A stretch of DNA of 39,289 bases, taken from contig CAZSIV010000022.1 of assembly GCA_964607135.1 (NCBI GenBank), forward strand, positions 1 through 39,289, written 5' to 3'. Positions 8,544-17,409 of this stretch are shown one piece after another. The notes beneath the pieces were generated by a model. The model did not search any database and was not told where the DNA came from. It saw only the letters and a list, made by a program, of their open reading frames with translations. The translations under genes were made by a program, and so were the position numbers. Positions within the stretch are counted from its first letter, which is position 1, and each line of letters opens with the position of its first letter. Source of the stretch: Metaruminococcus_A sp964607135 (GTDB taxonomy: Bacteria; Bacillota; Clostridia; Oscillospirales; Ruminococcaceae).

Positions 8544-8546
8544 CTC

Positions 8547-8575
8547 TTGACATTTTCGGATGGTTTCAGTATAAT
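8547..8575 (+). promoter_or_regulatory. Promoter of infC-rpmI-rplT
   Basis: A perfect TTGACA (8547-8552), 17-base spacer and perfect TATAAT (8570-8575) begin four bases after the addA stop. This consensus promoter fits a heavily expressed ribosomal operon. Transcription should start near 8582, giving a leader of about 230 nt. Confidence 0.85.
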
Positions 8576-8581
8576 AAAGAA

Positions 8582-8814
8582 AACAAAGCAGAACCGTTTG
8601 TTCTCACCTATGGGCAGTTTGCCCCGTGGTCAATACTTTTTCACTTAAGTTAAAGTGTGGGGAGTGTTTGGAGCGCCGACGGTTTCGTCTGCGCTTTTTT
8701 ATTGTGGAGTTGCGGATCTGTTTTGCGGGCCCGTTTGGCTGATGACGAGGTTCCGGCATCTGCGATGAGCCCAGTCTTATTTGATTTTAAAGTGTGGCAT
8801 GGAGGTGCTGAATC
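8582..8814 (+). promoter_or_regulatory. Leader of infC-rpmI-rplT, probable L20-responsive attenuator
   Basis: The long untranslated leader contains an intrinsic terminator at 8671-8701, well before the infC start. In Bacillota, ribosomal protein L20 binds this leader and promotes termination (the L20 leader). Position, operon and internal terminator agree with that mechanism; I have not matched the L20-binding fold base by base. Confidence 0.65.
8671..8701 (+). terminator. Leader terminator upstream of infC
   Basis: AGCGC and GACG pair with CGTC and GCGCT around a short GTTT loop, followed by six Ts. It lies about 110 bases before infC, inside the leader, so it is an attenuator rather than an end-of-gene terminator. 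Confidence 0.75.
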
Positions 8815-9342
8815 ATTAACAACAAAAACAGCAAGGAACTGCAGATCAATGAAGAAATCCGCGATCGGGAAATCCGTCTGATCGGTGTGGACGGGGAGCA
8901 GGTCGGCATTGTTGCAACGTCTGAGGCGATGCGGCAGGCGGTTGAGAAAAACCTGGATCTCGTCAAGATCGCTCCGCAGGCGCAGCCGCCGGTCTGCCGG
9001 ATCATGGATTACGGCAAGTACCGCTTTGAGCAGGCTAAGAAGGAAAAAGAAGCCCGGAAAAACCAAAAGACGGTTGAAATCAAAGAAATTCGTATGTCTT
9101 TAAATATCGATACGAACGATTTTAACACAAAGGTAAACCACACGATCCGCTTTTTGAAGGGCGGAGATAAGGTGAAGGTTTCGGTGCGGTTCCGCGGCCG
9201 TGAAATGACGCACACCAATTTAGGCAGTGCCCTATTGGAGCGTTTTAAAGAGGCATGCTCTGAATATGGAGTTGTTGAAAAGCCACCAAAAATGGAAGGC
9301 CGAAATCTCAGCATGGTTGTTTCGGCAAGACCGGTCAAATAA
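8815..9342 (+). CDS. infC: Translation initiation factor IF-3 (ATT start)
   Basis: IF-3 binds the 30S subunit, prevents premature 50S joining and checks start-codon pairing. The frame gives 175 residues, normal for the family, only if translation starts at ATT 8815-8817. A clear GGAGGT (8801-8806) is 8 bases upstream and the conserved N-terminal sequence (NSKELQINEEIRDREIRLIG) follows at once. The next usable in-frame GTG, at 8887, would remove 24 conserved residues. ATT is the known rare start of infC in many bacteria, where IF-3 represses its own synthesis by rejecting such codons. The gene heads the operon with rpmI and rplT. Confidence 0.94.
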   Translation: MNNKNSKELQINEEIRDREIRLIGVDGEQVGIVATSEAMRQAVEKNLDLVKIAPQAQPPVCRIMDYGKYRFEQAKKEKEARKNQKTVEIKEIRMSLNIDTNDFNTKVNHTIRFLKGGDKVKVSVRFRGREMTHTNLGSALLERFKEACSEYGVVEKPPKMEGRNLSMVVSARPVK

Positions 9343-9372
9343 GAGTAACATCATTCAAGGAGGATTATAATT

Positions 9373-9570
9373 ATGCCGAAAGTAAAAACACACAGTGGAG
9401 CAAAAAAGCGTTTCCATCTGACTAAAAATGGAAAGGTAAAGCGCGCCCACGCTTACAAAAGCCATATTTTGAACAAGAAAAGCACAAAGCGTAAACGCGG
9501 CCTTCGCAAAGCTGGTTACGCCGACAAGACCAATGTAGCGGCGATTAAGATTTTGGTTCCATACAAATAA
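9373..9570 (+). CDS. rpmI: 50S ribosomal protein L35
   Basis: A 65-residue, very basic protein starting MPKVKTHSGAKKRF, the typical L35 N-terminus, and rich in Lys/Arg throughout (KSTKRKRGLRKAGY). L35 is a late-assembly protein of the large subunit. It has a good SD (AAGGAGG) and lies 30 bases after infC, in the standard order infC-rpmI-rplT. Length matches the family exactly. Confidence 0.97.
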   Translation: MPKVKTHSGAKKRFHLTKNGKVKRAHAYKSHILNKKSTKRKRGLRKAGYADKTNVAAIKILVPYK

Positions 9571-9606
9571 ACCGCGAACGACGTTTATTGTCATGAAAAA
9601 TCTTGG

Positions 9607-9643
9607 GAGGGTGTCTCTTTTATAATAGCAGTGAGAGCCCCTC
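9607..9643 (+). other. Hairpin in the long rpmI-rplT gap
   Basis: The 161-base space between rpmI and rplT is unusually long for this operon. It contains GAGGG (9607-9611) that can pair with CCCTC (9639-9643), with CTC (9615-9617) pairing to GAG inside, and a competing AGCAG/CTGCT hairpin. This could be a processing or regulatory structure for L20 synthesis; no homologous element is recognised. Confidence 0.35.
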
Positions 9644-9731
9644 TGCTGATTTGAACTCGCTCCCTGTTGGTTCACGTGGTAGGGCGATGTTCTGAATTGA
9701 AATTTGAAACAGATGTTGGAGGAGCTATATT

Positions 9732-10088
9732 ATGGCACGTGTTAAAGGCGCGATGATGACTCGCAAGAGAAGAAAGAAAACGTTGAAATTGGCGAAAGGC
9801 TACTGGGGCGGCAAGAGCAAGCTCTTCAGAACCGCTAAAGAAGCCGTTATGAAATCCGGCCAGTATGCTTACATCGGTCGTAAACAGAAAAAACGCGATT
9901 TTAGAAGCCTCTGGATCACCAGAATTTCTGCGGGCTGTAAGATGAACGGCATGAACTACTCTACCTTTATGAATGGTCTGAAAAAAGCCGGTATCACTCT
10001 GAACCGCAAAATGCTTTCTGAAATAGCCATTGCTGACGAGGCGGCGTTTACCGCACTTTGTGAACAGGCGAAAGCGGCTTTGAAATAA
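9732..10088 (+). CDS. rplT: 50S ribosomal protein L20
   Basis: This 118-residue protein begins MARVKGAMMTRKRRKK and contains the conserved KGYWGGKSKLFRTAKEAVMKS and RDFRSLWITRI segments. L20 binds 23S rRNA early in 50S assembly and, in Bacillota, also represses its own operon through the leader RNA. Length is standard. TTGGAGGAGC supplies the SD. The residue after the usual RISAG is CKMNGMNYS, in place of the more common A-R-N-G, which is within family variation. A strong terminator follows. Confidence 0.97.
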   Translation: MARVKGAMMTRKRRKKTLKLAKGYWGGKSKLFRTAKEAVMKSGQYAYIGRKQKKRDFRSLWITRISAGCKMNGMNYSTFMNGLKKAGITLNRKMLSEIAIADEAAFTALCEQAKAALK

Positions 10089-10140
10089 AAGCTGAAATCT
10101 AAATGTGTCTGTTGTTTTACTTTGTAATATAATCTTTGAA

Positions 10141-10176
10141 AAAACGCTCAAGCTGGTTGTGGCTTGAGCGTTTTTA
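10141..10176 (+). terminator. Terminator of infC-rpmI-rplT
   Basis: AAAACGCTCAAGC and GCTTGAGCG form a long perfect stem around an 8-base loop, followed by TTTTT. Confidence 0.9.
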
Positions 10177-10197
10177 AAAGCGCTTGCAGAAGGAAGG

Positions 10198-10989
10198 ATG
10201 GACTTGGAAACGATTGTAAGCAGGGATAATCCGCGGATTAAGGAGTATTGTAAGCTCTGCACGGGGAAACAAGTCCGTCGGAAGTTGGGAAAATTTGTTT
10301 TGGAAGGTTCCAGGCTTTGCAGGGAGGCACTTGACGCCGGTGTTCCGGTGGAATATGCCTTTGCTTCAGGTGATTGGGCCGAGGCAGACAACGGAATGAT
10401 CCGCATACTTGAGGAGCGTTTGATCCCGACATTTCAGATTTCTGATCCGCTTGAACGCAAAATCGCCGAAACCTCCGGCCCGCAGGGAATCTATTTCACC
10501 TGCTCTTTAATTCCGCCGCTGGCAAAAGAGGCCCTTGTCCGAAAAAAGAGAATCCTGTGCCTCTATGATATCCAAAATCCCGGAAATCTTGGAACGCTGA
10601 TTCGTTCAGCGGATGCCTTTGGATTTGAGGCCGTTGTCCTGAGCTGCGGGTGCTGCGATCTTTTTTCCCCAAAAGTCCTGCGTTCCGCAATGGGATCGGT
10701 TTTCCACATCCCATATTATATTGCACCGGATATGCTGCGCTTTGAGCAGGAAATGGCGGCGCGTGGGATGATATCGGCGGCGGCAGTTATAGATCATGCC
10801 GACTTGCAGGCCGGTTATTGCAATTTGCCGGAGATTCATTTATTATATATAGGGAATGAGGGCAATGGCTTGCCGGAGGATTTTGCGCAGGCTTGCCGGT
10901 ACCGCCTGACCCTTCCCATGAAAGGAAAGGCGGAATCGCTCAATGCTGCGATGGCTGCCGGTATTTTGATGTGGGAAATCATGAAGTAG
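10198..10989 (+). CDS. TrmH/SpoU-family RNA 2'-O-methyltransferase
   Basis: A SAM-dependent RNA ribose methyltransferase of the knotted SPOUT class. The N-terminal part (about residues 1-100) is the small RNA-binding domain (SRDNPRIKEYCKLCTGKQVR). The C-terminal part carries the three SpoU motifs: NPGNLGTLIRSADAFG, IGNEGNGLPED and LNAAMAAGILMWE. Its 263 residues fit the family. The exact target (rRNA or tRNA) cannot be told; in Clostridia this gene is often annotated as a 23S rRNA or general TrmH-type methyltransferase. The ATG at 10198 follows the AGGAAGG directly; the in-frame TTG at 10204 has better SD spacing and is a real alternative. It starts the long co-directional gene run. Confidence 0.9.
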   Translation: MDLETIVSRDNPRIKEYCKLCTGKQVRRKLGKFVLEGSRLCREALDAGVPVEYAFASGDWAEADNGMIRILEERLIPTFQISDPLERKIAETSGPQGIYFTCSLIPPLAKEALVRKKRILCLYDIQNPGNLGTLIRSADAFGFEAVVLSCGCCDLFSPKVLRSAMGSVFHIPYYIAPDMLRFEQEMAARGMISAAAVIDHADLQAGYCNLPEIHLLYIGNEGNGLPEDFAQACRYRLTLPMKGKAESLNAAMAAGILMWEIMK

Positions 10990-11007
10990 CAGATGGGGGA
11001 GAAAGCT

Positions 11008-12258
11008 TTGAGTGAACTGAATTACTGGGTTTGGCTGTCCCAATGTTTCTCGCCGGGAAGCGACAAACCCAATCAGCTTCTGGCTGATTTTGATTCCCCG
11101 GCGGAATTTTATACGAAGGGATTACCGGAGCTCGACGGGATCGAATATTTGACCGATGTAGAACGGTCAAAAATTCAGCGCACTTCTCTGGAACGGGCCG
11201 ATTTTATTTTGAACGAATGCAAGCGTTTGGGAATTCAGGTGCTCACACTGGAGAGCGCCTCATATCCCAAGCATTTGAAGCCGATCTTTGCAGCCCCGTT
11301 GGTTCTTTATGTAAAAGGTTCCTTGGAAGGGTTAGACGAGGTGCCGCTGATCACGGTAGTGGGAACCAGAGAAGCTTCGGATTACGGGAAACGTTTGACC
11401 GGGAACATCTGTTTTGAGCTTGCCCGTGCGGGAATGGCGGTTGTCAGCGGATGCGCTGTCGGCATCGATTCTTATGCGCATTTGGGAGCGCTCAAGGGCG
11501 GCGGGCGGACCATTTCGGTTTTAGGCTGCGGTTTAGACGTAAACTATCCCAGCGCACACCGCGAATTAAAGGAGCAGATTGTCAAAAAGGGCGGTGCGCT
11601 GGTATCGGAGCTGCCGCCCGGAACAGAGGTTACATCCTCGATTTTCCCGATTCGAAACCGGATTATGGCGGGGATGTCGCTTGGAACCTTAGTGACCGAG
11701 GCGCCGGAGCGCAGCGGCTCGCTGATTACGGCGCAGCACGCTTTAGAGCAGGGGCGGGATATTTTTTGTGTTCCTCCGGCTGATCTATACAGCACGGCCT
11801 ACAGCGGTGTCATCCGCTACCTGCGCGATGGTGCGACGCCGGTCTTTTGTGCGAAGGATGTCGTTCTTGAATATTTATCTGCTTATCCACAAACAATTGA
11901 TGTAAGCAAGCTGCTGGATAGTTATGCAGGGATGTCCGGCCAGTCGCCAGCTTCCAAAGCCGGGAAAAAGGCGCCTGAAAAGCGGGTTGTTCAAGCTGCT
12001 CCGCAGAAAGAGAGGCAGGCGCCGGCAGCTCCGTCGGAGGAAGAAAATATTTCCAAAAAGCCTGCCACTCCCGCTTCTTTGGATGAAAAAGAAAAAAGGG
12101 TTTACAACTGTTTGGAATTCAAGCCTAAAGTAGCTGATGAAATTGCCGCCTTATCGGGGATGGAAATGAAGGATGTCCTCGCGGTTCTGACCGCGCTGGA
12201 AGTAAAAGGATATGTCTTTTCATGCTCCGGTTCCCGGTACGGCTTGCTGAATAAATGA
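11008..12258 (+). CDS. dprA: DNA processing protein DprA
   Basis: DprA binds incoming single-stranded DNA in natural transformation and loads RecA. The central Rossmann-like domain is clear, with VGTREASDYGKRLTG from about residue 118, SGCAVGIDSYAHLGAL, GCGLDVNYPSAHREL, and FPIRNRIMAGMS. After a Pro/Ala/Lys-rich linker (about residues 305-360) comes a C-terminal winged-helix domain (about 365-416). I chose TTG 11008 because GGGGGAG ends 6 bases upstream; an ATG at 10993 lacks an SD. The stop overlaps the topA region by a few bases of leader. DprA next to topA is the usual arrangement in Bacillota. Many non-competent bacteria also keep dprA. Confidence 0.94.
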   Translation: MSELNYWVWLSQCFSPGSDKPNQLLADFDSPAEFYTKGLPELDGIEYLTDVERSKIQRTSLERADFILNECKRLGIQVLTLESASYPKHLKPIFAAPLVLYVKGSLEGLDEVPLITVVGTREASDYGKRLTGNICFELARAGMAVVSGCAVGIDSYAHLGALKGGGRTISVLGCGLDVNYPSAHRELKEQIVKKGGALVSELPPGTEVTSSIFPIRNRIMAGMSLGTLVTEAPERSGSLITAQHALEQGRDIFCVPPADLYSTAYSGVIRYLRDGATPVFCAKDVVLEYLSAYPQTIDVSKLLDSYAGMSGQSPASKAGKKAPEKRVVQAAPQKERQAPAAPSEEENISKKPATPASLDEKEKRVYNCLEFKPKVADEIAALSGMEMKDVLAVLTALEVKGYVFSCSGSRYGLLNK

Positions 12259-12275
12259 CGGCGGAGGAGAGTAAT

Positions 12276-14366
12276 TTGTCCGATTTAGTTATTGTAGAGT
12301 CTCCCGCAAAAGCGAAAACGATTAAAAAATATCTTGGCCCGGGTTATGATGTGGTTGCTTCGATGGGGCATATCCGCGATTTGCCGAAGAGCAAATTCGG
12401 TGTGGATGTCGAACACGATTTTGAACCGCAGTATGTGGAAATCAAAGGGAAAGAGGACCTGATCAAAGATTTGAAGAAAGCGGCGCGGAAGAGCGGCCGG
12501 ATTTTTCTTGCGACCGACCCTGACCGCGAAGGGGAGGCGATTTCCTGGCATCTCGCCCATCTGTTAGGCCTCGATTTGAACGACGACAACCGGGTCACTT
12601 TTAATGAAATCACCAAATCCGGCGTAAAAAATGGGATGGACCACCGGCGCAGGATCGATCTGGACTTAGTCAACGCGCAGCAGGCAAGGCGGGTTCTCGA
12701 CCGGATTGTCGGTTATAAGCTGAGTCCTTTTCTCTGGAGAAAGATCCGCAGGGGGCTTTCCGCCGGGCGCGTCCAATCCGTAGCGGTTCGGCTGATTGTT
12801 GACCGCGAAGAGGAGATCAAGGCGTTCAAGCCCCAGGAGTACTGGACGATCGATGCACTTTTAAACGCAAAAGGTGTACGAAAAGCTTTTGCCGCTAAAT
12901 TTTACGGCCAAAAAGGGAAGAAGATCGACGTCAAGTCGGAAGAGCAGTCCAAACAGATTTTAGCTGAATTGGAAGGCGTCGATTATGTTGTCGATTCGGT
13001 GAAAAAAGGGGTGCGTAAAAAATCACCTGCACCGCCTTTTACAACTTCCACTTTGCAGCAGGAGGCTTCCCGTAAGCTCGGTTTTCAGGCGCGCCGAACG
13101 ATGAAGGCGGCACAGGAGCTTTATGAGGGCGTTGAAGTTGGCGAAATGGGCGCGGTCGGGTTGATTACCTATATGAGAACCGACTCCCTCCGGATTTCCG
13201 ACGAAGCACAGCAGGCGGCCACTCGGTTCATTGCCGAAAAGTATGGAAAGAACTATCTGCCCGGCAAACCGCGTGTTTATAAATCGAAATCAAACGCGCA
13301 GGATGCGCATGAGGCAATCCGTCCAACCATGCCGGAGCTTTCCCCCGACCGCGTAAAGGCTTCTCTTACGTCGGATCAGTATAAGCTTTATAAGCTGGTC
13401 TGGGAGCGGTTCATCGCAAGCCAGATGGCAAACGCCGAGTTGGATACGGTCTCTGCGGATATTGCCGCTGGTTCATACCTCTTTAAAACCTCTGGCTATT
13501 CTGTAAGGTTCAATGGCTTTACAGTGCTTTATGAAGAGGGTAAGGACGAAGAGAGCGAAAGCGGCGATATGCTGCCGCCGCTTGCTGCCGGTGATCCGTT
13601 AAAGCTCAAAAGCATCGCCGGAAACCAGCACTTTACTCAGCCGCCGCCGCGGTACACCGAGGCTTCGCTGATTAAGGCGCTGGAGGAAAACGGGATTGGG
13701 CGCCCGAGTACCTATGCGCCGACCATCACGACGATTTTGCAGCGCAATTATATTGAACGGGATGCAAAGCAGCTCAAGCCGACGGCGCTTGGAGAGGTGA
13801 CAACCCAGCTGATGCGGGATCATTTCAACAACATCGTCGACATCGATTTTACTGCTAACATGGAAAAGAACCTCGACGAAGTGGAGGTTGGCAAGGCGGA
13901 TTATGTCCACATGCTCAGGAATTTTTACAGCGACTTCAGCCAGACGCTCGAAACGGCGGAAAAGGCGATGGAAGGGTCCCGTGTAAAGGTTCCTCACGAG
14001 GAAACGGACATCGTCTGTGAGCTCTGCGGGCGAAAAATGGTGATCAAAATCGGCCGGTTTGGTAAATTTTTAGCCTGTCCAGGGTTCCCCGAGTGCAAAA
14101 ACACAAAGAGAATTGTGCAGGAAACGGGCGGAAATTGTCCTGTCTGCGGGAAAAAGGTGCTGGAAAAGAAATCGAAGACCGGAAAAAAATATTACGGCTG
14201 TGAAGACAATCCGAAGTGTTCTTTTATGACTTGGGACGAGCCCTTAAAAGAGCAGTGTCCTAAATGCGGCGCGACGCTCTTTAAAAAACGAGGGAAGGCC
14301 GGTAAGATTTACTGTGCGAAGGAAGGCTGCGGTTACGAGCGCGGCCTTAAGGATAAGACGGAATGA
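12276..14366 (+). CDS. topA: DNA topoisomerase I (type IA)
   Basis: Topoisomerase I relaxes negative supercoils through a 5'-phosphotyrosine intermediate. The N-terminal Toprim domain starts LVIVESPAKAKTIKKYLG and has the acidic DPDREGEAISWH motif. The active-site tyrosine is Y299 in GLITYMRTDS. The C-terminus has three zinc-binding repeats beginning CELCG, CPVCG and CPKCG. The 696-residue length is typical. Start is TTG 12276, 6 bases after GGAGGAG; an ATG at 12255 overlaps the dprA stop but has no SD. topA ends in an ATGA overlap with trmFO, so the two are translationally coupled. Confidence 0.97.
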   Translation: MSDLVIVESPAKAKTIKKYLGPGYDVVASMGHIRDLPKSKFGVDVEHDFEPQYVEIKGKEDLIKDLKKAARKSGRIFLATDPDREGEAISWHLAHLLGLDLNDDNRVTFNEITKSGVKNGMDHRRRIDLDLVNAQQARRVLDRIVGYKLSPFLWRKIRRGLSAGRVQSVAVRLIVDREEEIKAFKPQEYWTIDALLNAKGVRKAFAAKFYGQKGKKIDVKSEEQSKQILAELEGVDYVVDSVKKGVRKKSPAPPFTTSTLQQEASRKLGFQARRTMKAAQELYEGVEVGEMGAVGLITYMRTDSLRISDEAQQAATRFIAEKYGKNYLPGKPRVYKSKSNAQDAHEAIRPTMPELSPDRVKASLTSDQYKLYKLVWERFIASQMANAELDTVSADIAAGSYLFKTSGYSVRFNGFTVLYEEGKDEESESGDMLPPLAAGDPLKLKSIAGNQHFTQPPPRYTEASLIKALEENGIGRPSTYAPTITTILQRNYIERDAKQLKPTALGEVTTQLMRDHFNNIVDIDFTANMEKNLDEVEVGKADYVHMLRNFYSDFSQTLETAEKAMEGSRVKVPHEETDIVCELCGRKMVIKIGRFGKFLACPGFPECKNTKRIVQETGGNCPVCGKKVLEKKSKTGKKYYGCEDNPKCSFMTWDEPLKEQCPKCGATLFKKRGKAGKIYCAKEGCGYERGLKDKTE

Positions 14367-15670
14367 GAGTTCAGGTAATCGGGGCAGGGTTGGCCGGCTG
14401 CGAGGCGGCTTACCGGCTCGCTCAGGACGGGATACAGGTTGATCTGTTTGAGATGAAGCCGGAGAAATACACTCCGGCTCATCATTATTCGGGCTTTGCC
14501 GAACTGGTTTGTTCCAATTCTCTTAAGGCCTCTCGCCTTGGATCTGCGGCAGGGTTGTTAAAGCACGAAATGAAGCGACTGAACTCGCTGATCATTCCTT
14601 GTGCGGAGGCATGCGGCGTGGCGGCGGGGGGCGCTTTGGCTGTAGACCGGCTCAAATTCTCCGACCTCGTCACTGCGAAAATCATGGAGCACCCCAATAT
14701 AACCGTCCATCCCGGCGAGATTGTCAGGATACCGGAGGAAGGGTATGTGGTGGTTGCGACCGGACCGCTCACCTCCGGCGGTTTGGCCGAGGAGATTCAA
14801 AAAATTTGCGGCGGCACGGGGTATCTGAGCTTTTACGATGCGGCGGCCCCGATCGTGACGGCTGAATCGGTCGATATGGATCGTGCTTTTCTCGCTTCCC
14901 GCTATGACCGCGGCGATGCGGATTACATCAACTGCCCTATGAACAAAGAGGAATACGAACTCTTTTACCGGGAACTGGTCAATGCGGAAACGGTTGCTTT
15001 AAAATCGTTTGAGCAGACGGGCCCTGCGGTTTATGAGGGCTGTATGCCGGTGGAGATCATGGCAAAGCGCGGGGAAGATACCCTGCGGTTCGGCCCGCTC
15101 AAACCGGTCGGTCTCCGCGATCCGCGGACAGGCCGCCGGCCCTGGGCCAATTTACAGCTCCGCAAGGAGAATGAAAGCGGCAGTATCTATAATTTGGTCG
15201 GGTTTCAAACCAATTTAAAATTCGGAGAGCAAAAAAGAGTGTTCGGATTGATTCCGGCGCTGAAAAATGCCGAATATGTCCGGTATGGCGTCATGCATCG
15301 GAATACTTTTCTGGACAGTCCCAGGCTTCTGGACAGTCATTTCCGGCTCAAGCGCGACCCGCGGATTTATTTCGCGGGGCAGATCACCGGGGTAGAGGGA
15401 TACATCGAATCGGCGGCGAGCGGGCTTTATGTGGGATTTACTCTTTCCCGCCTTCTGCGGGGCAAGCCGGAGATCACCCTCCCATCCGATACAATGATCG
15501 GCGCGCTGTCCGGTTATATTTCGGATGAAACGGTGGCGTCATTCCAGCCAATGGGCTGCAATATGGGAATTCTCCCTCCGCTTTCAGAGCGGATACGGGA
15601 TAAGCAGGAACGATACTTAGCGTTTGCGGAGCGAGCGATGAACTCCTTGGAGCAAGCGCTTGACAGATGA
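14363..15670 (+). CDS. trmFO: Methylenetetrahydrofolate-tRNA-(uracil-5-)-methyltransferase TrmFO
   Basis: TrmFO makes 5-methyluridine at position 54 of tRNA using methylene-tetrahydrofolate and FADH2, unlike the SAM-dependent TrmA. The protein starts with a dinucleotide-binding GAGLAG motif (residues 7-12). It contains the family segments HHYSGFAELVCSNSLKA, NCPMNKEEYE, FEGCMPVEIMAKRG-like (YEGCMPVEIMAKRGEDTLRFGP) in part, and GQITGVEGYIESAASGLY. Its 435 residues match the family. The start codon overlaps the topA stop (ATGA). The topA-trmFO order is conserved in Bacillota. Confidence 0.96.
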   Translation: MRVQVIGAGLAGCEAAYRLAQDGIQVDLFEMKPEKYTPAHHYSGFAELVCSNSLKASRLGSAAGLLKHEMKRLNSLIIPCAEACGVAAGGALAVDRLKFSDLVTAKIMEHPNITVHPGEIVRIPEEGYVVVATGPLTSGGLAEEIQKICGGTGYLSFYDAAAPIVTAESVDMDRAFLASRYDRGDADYINCPMNKEEYELFYRELVNAETVALKSFEQTGPAVYEGCMPVEIMAKRGEDTLRFGPLKPVGLRDPRTGRRPWANLQLRKENESGSIYNLVGFQTNLKFGEQKRVFGLIPALKNAEYVRYGVMHRNTFLDSPRLLDSHFRLKRDPRIYFAGQITGVEGYIESAASGLYVGFTLSRLLRGKPEITLPSDTMIGALSGYISDETVASFQPMGCNMGILPPLSERIRDKQERYLAFAERAMNSLEQALDR

Positions 15671-15685
15671 TATGGGGTGTGGCAG

Positions 15686-16696
15686 ATGAAAATTGCAGTA
15701 GATGGATTCGGCGGGGACAACGCTCCGCTCGCGGTGCTTCAGGGGTGCGCGCTCGCAGTGAAAGAATATAAAGTGTCGATTGCCGTCACCGGCGATGTGA
15801 AAATAATGAAACGGCTTGCCGAGGAAAACCAGCTGGATCTTAGTGGGCTGGAGCTGGTTCAGGCAGACGGTGTGATCGACGTTGAGGAAGACCCGACGGA
15901 GATTGTGAAAAGCAAATCCAATTGCTCAATGGCGGCCGCTTTTAAGATGGTCGCATCCGGAGAGGCGGATGCTTTCGTCAGTGCCGGCAGCACTGCGGCG
16001 ATTGTGGTTGGGGCTTCGTTGATCGTCAAACGGATTAAGGGGGTCAAGCGGGCGGCCCTCGCCCCGATTATTCCCACGGTGAACGGCTGCTATATGCTTT
16101 TGGACGGCGGAGCAAACCTGGACTGCCGCCCTGAAATGTTGCTTCATTTCGGCTTGATGGGATCGGCGTATATGAACCGGATCATGGGGATCGAGACACC
16201 GAGGGTCGGCCTTGCGAATATCGGCGCCGAAGAGACCAAGGGCGGCGAACTTCAGCTCAGGGCTTATGAGCTTTTGAAAAAGGCGCCGGTTAATTTTACC
16301 GGAAACATAGAAGCGCGCGATATTCCTCTCGGCGGCTGCGACGTGGTGGTTGCAGACGGCTTTACGGGAAATGTCATCCTGAAATTGACTGAGGGGATGG
16401 GCAAGCTCATCGGTATAAAGCTAAAAGACATCTTTATGAGCGGTGCGCTTTCCAAAGTGGCGGCGCTCCTCGTCATGAAAAAGGTGAAAGCGTTAAAGAA
16501 ATCGATGGATTACACCGAGTATGGCGGCGCTCCGCTGATGGGGGTGCGCAGGCCGGTCATCAAGGCGCATGGGAGCTCCGATGCGGCTGCTTTTAAAAAT
16601 GCGGTGCGGCAGGCGATCCTTTTTACCGAAAAAGACGTGATCGGAGAGATAGAGGGACATTTAGCTGCCTGTGGAACCAGTGAGGAGAATAAATGA
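15686..16696 (+). CDS. plsX: Phosphate acyltransferase PlsX
   Basis: PlsX converts acyl-ACP and phosphate to acyl-phosphate, the acyl donor for PlsY in phospholipid synthesis; it acts at the inner face of the membrane. The sequence shows the family start MKIAVDGFGGDNAP, the SAGSTAA motif, NIGAEETKGG, and VVADGFTGNVILK. It has 336 residues. ATG 15686 is preceded by GGGGTG at good spacing; a GTG at 15677 is less likely. Elsewhere in Bacillota plsX is usually followed by fab genes or acpP before rnc; here rnc follows at once with an ATGA overlap. Confidence 0.95.
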   Translation: MKIAVDGFGGDNAPLAVLQGCALAVKEYKVSIAVTGDVKIMKRLAEENQLDLSGLELVQADGVIDVEEDPTEIVKSKSNCSMAAAFKMVASGEADAFVSAGSTAAIVVGASLIVKRIKGVKRAALAPIIPTVNGCYMLLDGGANLDCRPEMLLHFGLMGSAYMNRIMGIETPRVGLANIGAEETKGGELQLRAYELLKKAPVNFTGNIEARDIPLGGCDVVVADGFTGNVILKLTEGMGKLIGIKLKDIFMSGALSKVAALLVMKKVKALKKSMDYTEYGGAPLMGVRRPVIKAHGSSDAAAFKNAVRQAILFTEKDVIGEIEGHLAACGTSEENK

Positions 16697-17409
16697 AAAC
16701 AGCGAAAGAAAAAAACGGCCCTTCTTTAGAAGAATTTGAAACGGTGATTGGGTATTCGTTCCAGAATAAAAAGCTGCTGGCGGAGGCGCTGACTCATTCT
16801 TCCTATGCAAATGAGGGAAAGAAGCACCTGAATAATAACGAGCGGCTGGAATTTTTGGGGGATTCTGTTCTTTCCGTCATCGTTGCGGAGCATCTGTTCC
16901 GGCACTTTAAGCATATCCCGGAAGGGGAGCTCACCCGTCTGCGCGCCTCGCTGGTCTGCGAGCAGGCGCTGTTTGAGTTTGCGCAGAAGATTCGGCTTGG
17001 GGAGTTTATCCGCCTGGGTCGGGGGGAGGAAAATACCGGAGGAAGAGAGCGCCCGTCGGTCGTCTCCGATGCATTTGAAGCGGTTATCGCCGCCGTCTTC
17101 TTAGACGGGGGGATGGAGGCCGCCAGAAAGTATGTTCTCTCCTTCATTCCGGAAGATATCAGTCCTCGTAAAAGCAGCGGCTTCTCTGATTATAAGACAA
17201 TATTGCAGGAGGTTGTCCAGCAAAACCGCGAGGAAAAGGTTGAATATGTCCTGACAGGGGAAAACGGCCCGGATCACAGCAAAACGTTTGAAATCGAGGT
17301 TCATCTCAACTCTAACGTCATAGGAAAAGGGGTCGGGAAGAGCAAAAAGCAGGCGGAACAGAATGCCGCCAAAGAAGCGCTTGAGCTGATGGGCTATGAG
17401 GCACAGTAA
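16693..17409 (+). CDS. rnc: Ribonuclease III
   Basis: RNase III cuts double-stranded RNA, including rRNA precursors. The catalytic signature NERLEFLGDSVL lies at residues 49-60, with further acidic residues in SDAFEAVIAAVFLD. A double-stranded RNA-binding domain occupies about residues 165-236 (DYKTILQEVVQ to KKQAEQNAAKEAL). At 238 residues it is of normal size. The start overlaps the plsX stop by ATGA. The 3' end overlaps the next gene by 14 bases. Confidence 0.97.
   Translation: MKTAKEKNGPSLEEFETVIGYSFQNKKLLAEALTHSSYANEGKKHLNNNERLEFLGDSVLSVIVAEHLFRHFKHIPEGELTRLRASLVCEQALFEFAQKIRLGEFIRLGRGEENTGGRERPSVVSDAFEAVIAAVFLDGGMEAARKYVLSFIPEDISPRKSSGFSDYKTILQEVVQQNREEKVEYVLTGENGPDHSKTFEIEVHLNSNVIGKGVGKSKKQAEQNAAKEALELMGYEAQ

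Noticed and set aside
9621..9626. TATAAT as an internal promoter for rplT
   Set aside because: No -35-like hexamer lies at 15-19 bases upstream, and the sequence falls within the loop of the hairpin described there.
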